Source: Styela clava
Taxonomy: Eukaryota > Chordata > Ascidiacea > Stolidobranchia > Styelidae
NCBI RefSeq assembly: GCF_964204865.1
Contig: NC_135255.1
Span: 11,251,135 to 11,315,134, forward strand
DNA length: 64,000 nt
Direction of reading: 5' to 3'
Shown: positions 13,258 through 25,474 of the stretch, in pieces
Position numbering within the stretch: the first letter of the stretch is position 1
Layout of the letters: every line of letters begins with the position of its first letter
Notes under the pieces: generated by a model
The model's database searches: none
Seen by the model: the letters and a program-made list of their open reading frames with translations, nothing else
Told to the model about the DNA's origin: nothing
Program-made: the position numbers and the translations under genes

Positions 13258-13679
13258 ATCACACCTTTGACTGGTTTAGAGAGTGATTTCAGCTGATCAG
13301 CAGTTACGTCAAGTGGGCACCTCATTTATCGGACTCGAACAATCATAAACAGACGCTTAATATATAACAGATAGGCAGTCTACCATATGTGCATGGTGGT
13401 CCCTAAAATTATATACAAATATTTCGTAATATCTCACATGTATTTTCCTGTGTTTGTGCCTTTTCCTTTGTGCAATAGTTTTAATAATATGTCGACAGTC
13501 TCCTGTCCCGACGATGAGGATGTTAAGAGATTCATGTTCATTTTTACTTGCACCTTTGGACATTTCCATTCCATGATTGTTTTCATCAACTAAAAGAAAT
13601 AAAGATCACACCTTTGACTGGTTTAGAGAGTGGTTTCAGCAGTTACGTCAAGTGGGCACCTCATTTATCGGACTCGAAC
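13258..13679. repeat. Direct repeats of about 75-83 bp bracketing the DNAAF3 exon copy
   Basis: The sequence from ATCACACCTTTGACTGG to ATCGGACTCGAAC occurs at 13258-13340 and again at 13605-13679. The copies differ by an 8-base extra TGATCAGC in the left copy and one substitution. Between them lies the transposed DNAAF3 segment. The arrangement looks like an insertion that duplicated a long stretch of target, or a local tandem duplication broken by the insertion. Confidence 0.85.
13438..13589 (-). pseudogene. DNAAF3: Second copy of a DNAAF3 exon (duplicated exon or exon-derived pseudogene)
   Basis: This is the copy of the DNAAF3 exon at 5195-5346, lying 8243 bp upstream on the same strand. 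The reading frame, the AG acceptor and the GTGAG donor are all kept. Within the exon I see few changes; one converts VGAGD to VGTGD and the others that I checked are silent. The exon is 152 bp, not a multiple of three, so including both copies in one transcript would break the frame. Only one could be used at a time. It may be an unused duplicate, or an alternative exon; the sequence alone does not decide. Confidence 0.8.
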
Positions 13680-13924
13680 CTTCCACATTTTTGTTTGTAA
13701 GGTGATTAGAAGGACAATGTGTATCAGAACAATTCTCAAACATTTGCTGAACATTCTACTACGAACGCTGCGATGTGTTTCTTACAACTTACACAACAGT
13801 CTCAAATTTCTCAAGTATGCTTGAGTACAGTGACATAATTGGCATGAAGCACTTCAGCACACCATTCCACTATTTTGGTATTGAATGCTGATTTTTAGAA
13901 TTCGTTCTGGTAACTTGTGCAAGC

Positions 13925-16900
13925 ATGCCAAAAGGTTCACTAGTAAGCTGTATTTGGTCATCTCAAAAATTAACTGGAACAATACCAACAAAGAGGTAAG
14001 TAAGCTAGTTATTTATTTAAACAAATGATCACAACGCTACTCTTATTCGTATATACCATTTTCATTTCGTGATTTTAGGAGCGGCCATGCTGTAGCAATT
14101 ATAGAAGATAAAGTATTTGTGTTTGGGGGCTGCAAATACAATGAAGTACGTTCTCTTTTTGTTTAATCGCTGTTGTTGTTTAATTGAGTAAAACATATAT
14201 TATTAAAAATTACTCCTGTTAGCCATATTATTTTTCAATTTTCAAAGAAGCAAATTCAAGAGCAAATGGCATTCAAAATTGATTGTGGCATCACCATAAT
14301 TTATTTTGAGTTTATGAAAATCTCAAATATTGTTAAACTTGAAAAATTTGCAAGTTTTTCTGAAGTCAAGTTCTAGTCTAGACCCATCTCCAGTACTCGA
14401 GTTGATGGCGTAACAAACAATTTTTTAATTTAAACCAAAAATGTATGTACCTCACTGTAATAATAATTCACATCTCAGGTATCAACTGGCTATGAAGTGA
14501 TGTTTTTCAACGACATGCATACATTCCTAGGTAAAATAAAAACTTAATAGTAAAATAAAACTTGATTTGAGAAACTTTTTATAGTTCTGGGGTCTCCCTT
14601 GAATATAGTTTTTAATAAAATTCTCAACTATTTCGTTTTTATCAATAAATGAACAGATGGAACAAATTGAAATGGGAAAAAATATTGATTATTTAACGCA
14701 TACGTTCATAATGTTTATGTCATCATATCTGGCATCCACACTATTTTCATTACACTAGAGCGCGTGATACAAAGCCATTATTATCCTCCTGTACCGAAAT
14801 AGTTTGCGTTATGCCAATGCCGTAAAAATATTAGAATAATCTTGTAAGCTGATATATAAGACTTCATGTATTAAATTGTTCCTATATCTTAACTTTCTGC
14901 ACGAAACATTTTTATCCACTGGACCATAATCGCATCTTTTGAATTTCATTGTAGTAAAGAAGACTCCGTTCGTCTGGGACATTGTCAGTCAGATTGGAGA
15001 TGTTCCCTCATCGAGAGATTCACATAAAATGTGGTAATTCAAACAGTTATTTGCTATATATTACCAAACTGGCGTTGTAGATAATTGATGCACAGGCAGC
15101 CTACTCAATTGATAAATGTAATTGATCGTTTCAAAAACGCTAATTTTGCTTGTTTCAACACAATATAAGATTTATCTATTAACTTTAATAAATTAATATT
15201 TTTTACAGTGTTGTAAATAAGAAAGTTTATCTTTGTGGTGGAAAAAATAATATTGTTAGTAAAGAATGCTTAGCTGGAATGCATGAATTTGACACGGGTG
15301 AGTAAATTTAAAATGAATATAAATTATTCCATCAATTCTGCTTTTATTACAGGCCTATTATTCAGTTCAGCTATTCTGTGTTCTTTTACCAGAGAGGAGG
15401 GGAAGAAATAGTTGCTATTATATGGTTGTTTTGAACACACAGTGGTTAAGGATTGTATTTTTCACTAGAAGGCTATTGATTTCTTTATTTTAAAAATTGA
15501 ATTTCTGTGGGCTCAAGGGGATTCTTTTTGTTGGGTTGTTATGAGTCTGATGACGTCTTCAAAAATAAAAATCGCGTGTCTTGTGGCGGTTTCGCGTTAG
15601 GGATCTGGTGGTAACGCAAAGTCGTGAAGACTACGGTACCAGTGTTGTACTGTGACAGATTGCATACTCGTACTACTTCGTAGTTCGTTTTGACTTTCGT
15701 GTCCATATATTTGAGCATTGCTCTCTTGTTGTTTATATCGTATTTTATAAGATTAGAAGATTTATGTGAATGAATATTTCCAATATACTTATAATAAAAT
15801 ACTATAATAAAACGCATAGAATCTTTCACAAGCTTTTTCTTTTTGTAGAAACTTGTAAGTGGATAGCCGTTGATACAACTGGGTATTGTCCTCGTGACGT
15901 TGGGTTCTCTGCCTCAGTTGTAGATAAATCAATATATACGTTTGGTGGAATGCTGGGAGGAATAACGACAAATTCAATGCGTTGCTTTAATACAGGTAAG
16001 CAACTCAATTAACGTCGTCGTTCTAAAATAAGAATAAGACAATGTGGCGAAGCTCGAGATTATAAATGATTGCGGAAGACTCTGCGGTTGCTTGAAATTT
16101 ACTTTTCTGTAATCGCTCTGACAAGTATATATGCAGAGTTAAGAATATAGGACAAACTATGGCGCTTGATACTTTCCAACCAATGCCCCTGCACTAAACA
16201 TCTCCTTATGACGGATAAATAACCGATAACTTTTTTCAGAGCAAAAGTGTTGGAGTATTATTGAGACTAAAGGTTGCAGACCACATCCTCGCTGTGACCA
16301 TACAAGTGAAGCTATTCGTGACGTTATTTATATTTTTGGTGGAGTTGGCAATGTGAATGAATGGCTAAATGATTTACATTGTTTTAATACAAGTATGAAG
16401 AAAATTTAAATATTATGAATTATACTGTTATACCCAATATCCAGAACATGCGGGTTTGCCACGAGCGAGATTTCGCATTCATTACATACAATGGAAATTG
16501 ATATAAAAATATTTGGAATAAGTGTAACAAAATACCATACAAATAATAATTTCAGCAACTCAAACTTGGAGTCATCCTACCATTCGAGGCGTCCCTCCTT
16601 CTCCAAGGTGTTCTCATACATTTGTAGCGCATCGCGATAAAGACATATATGTTCTTGGTGGATGGAGGAAAGAGAACAAAGAAGACAAAATAGTGAGGAA
16701 TTTGAGAAAATTAAGCATCGGTAAGAAAGTACAAAATGACTTGTAGATTATCGTGTTTTGATAGTTATCTTTGATATCGTCACATTATATTAGACTAACG
16801 AAACAAATCAAGACGAATTTGTGCTCAGTCGACACAAAACACCAGAGATCACATTTCCGCAATAGTCTACTCCGTTCCACCATCAAATAAAGAAATGTTC

Positions 16901-17667
16901 AGTGAGAATTGACAGCAAGGCGCATTTTTATTGAGTCACTAACACCGAGGACAGTGATAAATACAGCTAATATGCCAGTCGTTCAAATCCGGGTGACAAT
17001 TATTCTTACTATACACGAGTTTTAGGCTATAAGGTTCAAGGTTAATTCAGCAGCGCTCCAGAAGTATTCGTATCAAGATGACGCACAACCTGAAAAACCC
17101 TAATCTGGTACACATACTATGTTCAATTTGTGCGCCATCTTAGAACGAATACTTCGGGAGCACCATTTCAGCTTCATTCAAAGTCAGTTACACGATATTG
17201 CCAGGCAAGCAAAGGTAAAATGTACGAACGTAATGTAAATGTTTTGCACAAGGCAATACGTAAATGTTAAAATTAAGAGTTAACCATTTCCGATTATCTT
17301 CTATGCAGCAATACATGGATAAATTCAGCGTTAAGTTGAAAACTTTCCAAAAAAATATCAGTTCTTTGCAATATCTATTTTATAATCAATTTGGTACAAA
17401 ATAACTTGCAAGATTCATTGCCTATTATATTCTCTCTGTGATTTAGGTAATCAAAAATGGAAAACATTGTTATGTGCTGGCGAACGCCCACCACCCCCAA
17501 TTTACGGACATTGCTCGTTCATATGCCACAGTTCGATGTATATTTTAGGAGGAATGGGAAGTTCTGGTGAATCTTCGATGAATGTCGTATATATTCTGCG
17601 TCTTGTGAATCCATCTGAACGGAGTTTGGTTCTTGCACAAGCTTTAAAAGATCTATCTGAAGATTGA
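13925..17667 (+). CDS. Kelch-repeat beta-propeller protein, 347 aa, nine exons
   Basis: Exons: 13925-13995, 14079-14145, 14479-14530, 14955-15033, 15209-15297, 15849-15995, 16240-16392, 16556-16720, 17447-17667. All introns are GT-AG and the frame holds through all eight joins. The product begins MPKGSLVSCIWSSQKLTG. It contains six kelch blades marked by hydrophobic-GG motifs: VFVFGG, VYLCGG, IYTFGG, IYIFGG, IYVLGG and MYILGG. Blade linkers have the usual P-x-R-x-x-H form (for example PPSPRCSHTF). Length and architecture fit the RABEPK/KLHDC1-3 class of all-kelch proteins, which lack BTB or F-box domains. I cannot name the orthologue. Exon borders mostly fall between blades. The last exon ends in a short helix-like tail (LVLAQALKDLSED). 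A MITE lies in the last intron at 17053-17164. Confidence 0.92.
17053..17164. mobile_element. Short MITE related to 1659-1894, inside the last kelch-gene intron
   Basis: The ends GCGCTCCAGAAGTATTCGTA and the inverse of CGAATACTTCGGGAGCAC pair imperfectly and continue through a CAAGATGACGCACAA / TTGTGCGCCATCTT stem. The flanks TTCAGCA and CATTTCAGC give only a possible duplication. Confidence 0.65.
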
Positions 17668-17711
17668 AATTCGTACTTTATAAATATATAATTTAATAAG
17701 ATGTAATACGA

Positions 17712-18096
17712 GAATATCGGTTGGAAACCGAAGACTTATCGATCGATAGTTAGGGGATCCGCCAAAACAGAAACTGCAGTTTCGATTCATCCGCTCTTGT
17801 AACTTGCGCACTGCGCATCGCACACACACACTCGGCGGGTTTCAAAATTCTCTCGCTTTACAAAAATCTAGATCACTATATCAATAATTGATTGATAACT
17901 CGCTAATTATACGACATAATTCGCCCAAAATCAATAGGCTTCTGGTCCGAGATAAGATGAATGCACATGCAAAATCTGGAGTAGATTCAATCTCGCTTTC
18001 GTGAGATATCGCGTGCATCTAACAGACACACAGACGGACAGACATACAGACAAATACCCATCAATATACTTACCGATCTTAAGATCGATAAGTAAT
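17712..18096. repeat. Dispersed repeat, copy 2 of 3
   Basis: This is the longest copy of the family also seen at 4521-4803 and 53976-54207. It has about 100 extra bases in the first half, after CGATCGATAGTTAGG. It ends in the palindrome-like CGATCTTAAGATCGATAAG. The start and end share an inverted ACTTATCGATC of 11 bp. Confidence 0.78.
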
Positions 18097-18197
18097 AATA
18101 CATCATTGCAATGTAGTGTTTTATTGTAGCCAACGTATTAAGTCTGATTGTTGACTTATCTGAAAACCATGATCAGCTTAGGTGGGCATATGTAAAC

Positions 18198-19409
18198 TAG
18201 AGATGTACCGATGTATCGGCAATATCGGTCATTATTTCGGTATCGGCCATGTATCGGTATCGGTTAGATTAAGGGCGATATTTCCGATATATTTACTTTT
18301 TTGATTTGGTCCAGAATGTTTTAAAAGATAAGTTGGAATACTACTTTTCAATTTATTTTTTGTCTGGAGAGATCGTGAGCTATGAGCCATACTTGTCCCC
18401 ATCCCAGCGAGGAAATAGGATTCACCTGTTTTTAGCTATTCATCAGTCAAACTAGCTTAACTAATTTGTCTATTTTTGCTGTCAAATTTTTATATTCACA
18501 TTTTTGATATTACATAGTAATTATGAAGAAATATATCAACACAGCACATAACAAAAAGCAAGTGGGCGCCCAGTTTTAAATCATACAGTGGAATTGGGGT
18601 CCTGAATAACGGCACATGCACTTTTGGCACGGATATAAATTCTGACTGTTTGTCGTCAATTACGACTATCATTTATTTTCATTTTAGTCCGTCGACATCG
18701 ATAAACTAAATTCCGACACAATTATCAGTCTACGCAGGTATTATTTTTAATTTTGTTTAACCACACAATTTCTTTATAGATATTTTCACATGACCGCCTA
18801 GAGTTAGACTAGATTGTATCAAAATATATGATAGCAACTGTAAAATATTATAAAATAGTAAAGTAAAAAAAACTCCTCGACGGTTATGGGTAGGCCTTCT
18901 TCTTGTCGGTGCTGATTGATATTCTTTCATGTTGGCTTTGTTTTATTGCGGCGATGATTACGATTGACCACAAAAAAAAATATTTGTAAAATGCTTTTAA
19001 TTTGAACGTAGGACGGCGGCGCTAGAATGTGTGGGCGATATTCTTTTAAACATAAATAACGATATTCGAAAGTCGCGATATTAACAATAAATTCGAATTG
19101 GACATCCCGGCTCAGGATTTTTCTAATTGAACACCGAGATTACTAGCGTGTATCTTAATCAGTTAACGCATCTGGATGCCAAACATCAATTTCATATTAT
19201 GTGATAGTTCGATCTGAAATAATGTGTGCTATGAACAACGCTCAAAGACCAATATTTTAACCCGTCTGCCCTACACAGCACACCTAATTAAGTAATATTT
19301 ACATAGTATCGGAATATCGGTAGTATCGGCCTTTTTGTAGTATCGGCATCGGCGTTTTTAGCTGGTATCGGATCGGTATCGGCGAAAAAATGGTATCGGT
19401 ACATCTCTA
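18198..19409. mobile_element. Non-autonomous hAT-like element
   Basis: The left end is TAGAGATGTACCGATGTATC and the reverse complement of the right end is TAGAGATGTACCGATACCAT, typical hAT termini. Both ends are filled with short TATCGG repeats. TGTAAAC occurs directly before the element (18191-18197) and again three bases after it (19413-19419), a possible imperfect target-site duplication. No transposase frame is seen in the 1.2-kb interior. Confidence 0.78.
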
Positions 19410-19719
19410 AATTGTAAACACACTTATACAATCAATAAGTTTTAAAGAAGTTCATGTTATCAAGATCGGAAAAAATGGCACGCCCTTTCAAAACATTCTA
19501 CATCACTAGGTTTTGGAGAGAAACGTGTAGCATATGAAATGTAGCTTACAGTTCTCAAATACCACTACTATACTCAGGTGCATTCATTGGATATTCACCT
19601 AGGTCTTGGGCCTAGGCCAATCATTGTGACTAATATTTTTATTTTCTGTTTTTCTTTATTATTGATAATTCCCATTTTCTTTACCTTGTAAATATTTTTT
19701 TATTGATTCAATGCTTGTA

Positions 19720-20094
19720 CCGTGTTTCCCCGAAAATAAGACAGTGTCCTATTCCAATTTTCTTTCGAAAAATATCAATAGGGCTTTTTTTCGGGGGATG
19801 TCTTATAATTTTATTTATCAAAAACAAAACTAAACAGTACAAAATTAGGAGATTTGCAAACACAAAAAATATTAAAACCGATATCCATTTACTTAAATCA
19901 CACATTTTCCTCTCTCACACGCTTTAGATTAATCCTTTAAAACGTATGGGGAAGATTTCTTGCCATCGACCAGGTAAAAAAAATCGCGTTATTGACTAGG
20001 TCTTATTTTAAGGGGAGGGCTTGTGTAAAAATCATTCTAAAAATTCAGGCTAGGTCTTATTTACAGGGTAGGTCTCATTTTCGGGGAAACACGG
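19720..20094. mobile_element. TA-flanked MITE (Tc1/mariner type)
   Basis: The left end reads CCGTGTTTCCCCGAAAATAA. The inverse of the right end reads CCGTGTTTCCCCGAAAATGA. TA dinucleotides flank both sides (19718-19719 and 20095-20096). The 375-bp element holds no gene. These termini are widespread in animal genomes. Confidence 0.85.
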
Positions 20095-20259
20095 TAAACT
20101 TGTTGACAAATAAATATCTCTCTCTCTCTTTCGAAGTGCCTAGCATATGTGGTGGTCGAACGCCCGAGCCTCCATAGTATGTTTTAATATTATCATTAGG
20201 TTAAATTGTTACCTTTTTCCGAAGTGCCTACTTTTAGTCCGTGCCGCTTACACGACACT

Positions 20260-21530
20260 ATTGATACCTAATTTTTGCATGGTCTATCGCGGCTGTTCTG
20301 GGCTAATTTTTGATTATTGCAACTAAATTAAAGTTCATCGGAATACATAATGACATTCAAGTTAATTGATATACAACTTATTTGTGGAAACGCAAAATCA
20401 AGAAAACATGACTGAAGATATTCTGGCAGAAAAATTGCTTGTACTGTGCGTCCAACACCAAAACTTACTGCACCGCATCTCTCTGCTCGCTCCGAATCGA
20501 AAACATAAAACCAAACGGAGAAATAAATTCCATGGACCTTTAACCCCCGGAAAATTCTTCCTATACTTTACCGAGTTGGCGCCTGCAAAATGGGGTATGT
20601 GTTTCAAACCATCATTATGATTCATCGCATACAACAATCTGTTTTTTAAAAGTGCCGGTAAAGAAGTTCAGGATAGTCTATCACAGCTATTTCTACACTA
20701 ATTTTCATTACTGCAATTAAATTAAAACTCCCAGTAAGATAGAGTAATCATTGAATTATCTGATTTTTATTTAAGTTTCCGAAACACAACTGAAAACTAA
20801 CGAAAAGAGTTCGAAAACGCGAAAAAGAGGTAATGTTTACAACCACGCTTGAAAATCTGTCTGAGCGGATGCGAAAAGGGGGCATTGTTACGTCACTTTT
20901 TACATCTTGCTGATTGGCCAATGTCACGAGGTAAACAAGGAAGTCGATGGTCGGGGAAAGGTGCATAGGATAGTAACAATGCAAACAACTACGTAATAAA
21001 CGTTTCCCTGAGTTTCGATCCGCGAAAAATTCTTTCTATATACTCCACCTGTGCAAAATTATTGGTACTTATTTCATCGTGGTTTTACGAGTCGGCGCCT
21101 ATCAACCAATTTATATGTTTCAAACCATCGTTTAAATTTAAAACATTCAACAAACTTTCATTCAAATGTACCGGTTTGATTTTGACTTATATTCACCAAA
21201 ATACAACTAAAAAATAGCACGCAAAAACGATGTAATATTCACAATCATGAAAATCTGTCTGAGGGCACAAAAGTGTCTGGGCACTAGGCAGCTGCTTAAA
21301 TGTTTACTGTTACGTCAAATTTTGCACGTAAATTGATTCGCCAATATTACGACAGTAAATAATGAAGTCGACGCTCGGGGAAACAACTATAATTAGAGGT
21401 TTGTAATGTTGTAGTACATAAATACGCTACACAGATGCGATGCCCATATTTATAGTAAAAATTCAAATTGTTTTGCGACCCAGTGTGGAAGGTTTCGCGA
21501 TCCAAATTTGGGTCGCGACCACTGAACTAG
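20260..21530. repeat. Diverged internally repeated block upstream of the THAP-type gene
   Basis: Two diverged units of about 400-500 bp share similar blocks. Examples are the stretch around TGCAACTAAATTAAAG (about 20320) against TGCAATTAAATTAAAA (about 20715), and TGTTTCAAACCATC (about 20600) against the same words near 21117. A related inverted piece occurs near 30650-30790. A CT microsatellite lies at about 20116-20130. No gene is recognised. Confidence 0.5.
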
Positions 21531-21861
21531 AAATATATGGAACGATCTTCTCTCTCGTTTTCCGTTGTCGCTGCGCGGGACAATTTGATCGCCGCCATCT
21601 TGGCACTTATGCTTCCAAACTTTCTTCCTGCTGGTAGGGTAGTTCGCTGGTTTTGGCTTGTTTTTCGTGTTTAAAAGCTGCTAGTTTCATAATTGGGTAT
21701 TTACGTTCAAACTTCCCTAAGTATAGGTGGCTAGGTTAGTATTTGTCACTAGCTAGTTAGTATTTTTTTTTATATTTTAGGCTGACAGTACGATATAGTT
21801 ACGGAATAGTTTAACTAAAGGTACGGTATTTGCATTGCCAAAAAAATCTGAGGCGGAGAAA

Positions 21862-24800
21862 ATGATTGGAAAAAGTAGCGGTATTGGTACTCAGTGCTCC
21901 GCATATGGTTGCAAAAACGTTTTAAAAGGAAGGACTTTCGAAGTGATAGCGAGGGAGATGATGACGAGGAAAGTGTGCTGAAACGAAAATATCCAAGGAC
22001 ATTTCATAAGTAAGAAAAATAGCCCAGCAGTTTGTGTTAACAATATCAGTTTTCAGTTGTCTGCCAGTGTGTGTTTTAGCAATTTGTTCATAGCCTGCTA
22101 AACATTGTAAAAGATAAAGCTAGTTTTATTATCATGATATACAGATATATGTTAGAGTAAATGCATACAGGTATAGCTGTCTCGGTACAGTATTGAGGCT
22201 CGTCTTCTGTAACTATAAGGTCAGAAGTCAGTTTGTAGTAAAGTTGTAATTTAGTCAAAGTTGTTGGAAAAATTGTATAAGCATTTAAATCATTTGGGCT
22301 GAAGGCGACAGCAAGTTTATAACATAGCCTACAAAGTGGTCAACAATTTAGCGCATAAAACTATTATTGACTAGAAAAGAGCGTTTTTGACTATACAGAT
22401 AGACTATGTTAAATCCAAATTCTGGTTCTGGCCTGCTTCAATTCAAGTAGCTCAAATCCGAATAAATTGTGCACTTACTGCATGAAATGATTATCAGTTC
22501 TTTTTTGCTCATACATAATTAACAATATTTTTCTCAGATTTCCTTTGAATAAGGCACTTTGCGAGAAGTGGGTAACTGCTTTGCGGAGGGCGAATTGGAT
22601 TCCAACTAGTTCTTCACGTTTATGCTCTGACCATTTTAAAGAGAGCGATATTAAGAGAACCGGGCAACGCACAAGAATTAAGGACAATGCTGTTCCGACC
22701 CGATTCAAAGCATTACCAAAATATTTAAGAAAGGTATGCATAAGATAAACAACAAATTGAATCCTCAATAACTTTAAATGTTGTACCCAAAGCGACAAAA
22801 AATCCTGTCACATATTTTAATGGGTGTTTTTTTCATATATCAGGCAATTAAGATCACTATAGCATGCAGATACCTAGTATTTTAGCTTATGGTAATAGAC
22901 TTGATCTGTTATGTATTTTAATTTTTAGTTTATCGGAATAACTCTATATAAAATCATCTGTTTATGTGATGTGTGAGATTTTTTTTTACGACAAATGCCT
23001 TCTAAATTTTCAAAATTCTCGTTTTTTGCCACATGCTTCGGTTCAACGCATCTAAAGTGGGACATGCTCATGATCATCAAAATTTCTTGCAGGTCAACGA
23101 ACAGCGAAAGTCACCGACAAAAAGAAAGTTTCATTCATGTGTAAAGCAGAAGTGGTCAGTGCAGGAGAAATTTAACAATGTGCTCCATGACCACTCATAT
23201 TCACAGGTCATTGCTTCACCTACAAAGTTAAAAAAATTAAATCTCAGCTTACAACATTTAAAAGCAGTAAGAAAACGACTCCGGCTTTGTCAAAAAAAAA
23301 CATATCGATTGCAAAAACATGTAAAATCTCTTGGAACGGTGCTAAAGTCCCTGAGAAAGAAAAACTTGGTGAGTGCTTCATGTGAAGAAAGTCTACAGCG
23401 ATCTATACCTTCATCAATCTTCAATAGAATTTTAATGAATTTACAAACTGGAAAAGGCGTCAAATATCCCAAGGAGCTAAAAACTTTTGCTATGACTTTA
23501 CAGTTCTATTCAAATAAAGCGTATCAATATGTGCGGAAAGTCTTAAATCTGGCTTTACCACATCCAAGCGTAATAGGAAAATGGTACCAGAAACTTCCAG
23601 CTGAGCCTGGTTTCACAGAAATTGCATTTGATGCGATCCGGCTGAAGGTGAGTGCTGCATCGCACCCATTGATTTGTGCTATGATGATTGATGAAATGGC
23701 AATTAGGAAACATGTTGCTTGGGATGGAGAAAGGTATCGGGGCTTTGTTGACCTGGGAAATGCTGAAAATCAGGATGATTCTGCCCCACTTGCCAAGGAA
23801 GCTCTTGTTTTGATGGCTGTTTGTGTGAATGGGTCCTGGAAAGTACCTTTGGGATATTTTCTCATTAATGGATTGACCGGAGAAGAAAGAGCAAACATCA
23901 TAAAGATTGGGATTCAAAGATTGAGTGAAACCGGAGCCAAGGTGGTATCCTTAACTTGTGACGGGCCATCTTGTCATTTTTCAATGCTCTCTCATTTAGG
24001 AGTTGTTGCCTCGCATGTAAGCATGCAATCATATTTTACTCATCCTTCGTGCCCATCTGAGCGGATTTATGTTTTCATGGACGTTTGTCACATGCTTAAA
24101 TTAGTCCGAAACACCCTTGCAGAGTGGGGTGTTTTGCGTGATGGCAATGGGAACAAAATTTTGTGGGAATATTTTGTGCAGTTGCAAAAACTCCAATCAA
24201 CTGAAGGTCTTAGGCTTGCAAACAAGTTGAAGCAAAGACATATACACTGGTATCAACAAAAGATGAAAGTTGATATTGCTGCTCAAACCCTGAGCAGCAG
24301 TGTTGCAGATGCGATCGAATACTCTGATACGGTGCTGAAATTCAAGCAGTTTAGTGGAAGTCAAGCAACTGTAAAATTTATCAGAATTTTTGACCAGCTT
24401 TTTGATGTGCTAAATTCCAGAAATCCCTTCGCTAAACGATTTAAGGAGCCACTAAGACCTTCAAATAAGCATATTTGGGAACCATTCATGAATCAGGCAT
24501 GTGCATACATTGCACAGTTGAAGGATTCTTCAGGAAGACCAATCTTGATGTCAAGAAGAAAAACTGGCTTTATTGGCTCTTTGTTATCTGTATCCAGTGC
24601 AAAAGGCGTGTTCAATGACTTGGTCACTTCAAAATATTTAAAATATCTTTTAATGTACAAATTTAGTCAAGATCATTTGGAACTCTTTTTCTGTGCTGTA
24701 AGAGGTGCTGGGGGATTCAATAATAATCCAACTGTGCAACAATTTACTTCTGCCTATAAACGACTGCTTATGAGAAGTGGGGTAAAAGGCACAGGAGGGA

Positions 24801-25474
24801 ACTGTGAGCCCCAGGATGCAACAAGCATTTTGAATGTTTTGGACAGCTTCAGTCTGACTAATCATAATATGAGTTTAAGCTCAGTATCTTTTATGAAGAA
24901 ATATGACCTCGAACCACGGACTCCACTAACTTCTGACCATGACTATGCTGACATACCTAACACAATCAGGTTGTCAGAATACAAGCTTCAAATAATCAAA
25001 TATATTGCAGGATTTGTTGCAAAGAGGCTGCGAGATACCGTGTTTTGCATAAAATGCAAGGAGGCTCTCGTATCATCTACTGATCATACTTCAAGTTTAA
25101 TACATTTTAAAAACCGTGGAGGATTAACAGTTCCGTCAGCAAGTGTTATAAAAGTTTGTAGAGAAACTGAAAAATGTTTTCAAAGAATATTAGCTACCTC
25201 TGGAGATAGACTGCCCCAATCCACTGGGCTCATCAATGCTATCGTTATTGCAGTGCAAGATGGTTTAATCGATAAGCCTATTTTTCCCGACCTTGTAAAC
25301 CACTGGCGCGATACAGGGTTTGGTGATTGCCATATTAGTTTGATGGTGAAGGCCATTATTAAAGCATATTGTGGCATAAGGGCCAAACATATGGCACGAG
25401 AGTTTAATGACCAAGCTTCTGCAGTTAATATAAGAAAAAAATTGTCAAAGTTAATTATATTTCAGCACCAGTGA
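21862..25474 (+). CDS. THAP9/P-element-type transposase gene, THAP domain frame-broken
   Basis: Three exons: 21862-22009, 22538-22733 and 23093-25474 (793 aa open frame plus stop). The first two encode a THAP zinc finger: CSAYGC, then FPLNKALCEKWV and CSDHF. The long exon has a basic/coiled N-terminal part (about residues 30-100), then the RNase-H-like P-element transposase core. Recognisable blocks are EALVLMAVCVNGSWKVPLGY, VSLTCDGPSCHFSMLSHLG, YVFMDVCHMLKLVRNTL and DHLELFFCAVRGAGGFNNNP; the last is the signature shared with human THAP9. In exon 1 the frame of CSAYGC differs by one base from the frame needed for the acidic linker (EGDDDEE) that splices in phase to exon 2, so the zinc finger looks broken by a single-base indel. 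Exons 2 and 3 join in phase. I saw no clear terminal inverted repeats. It is either a young transposon copy or a domesticated gene with an alternative start. An AATAAA lies shortly after the stop codon. Confidence 0.9.
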
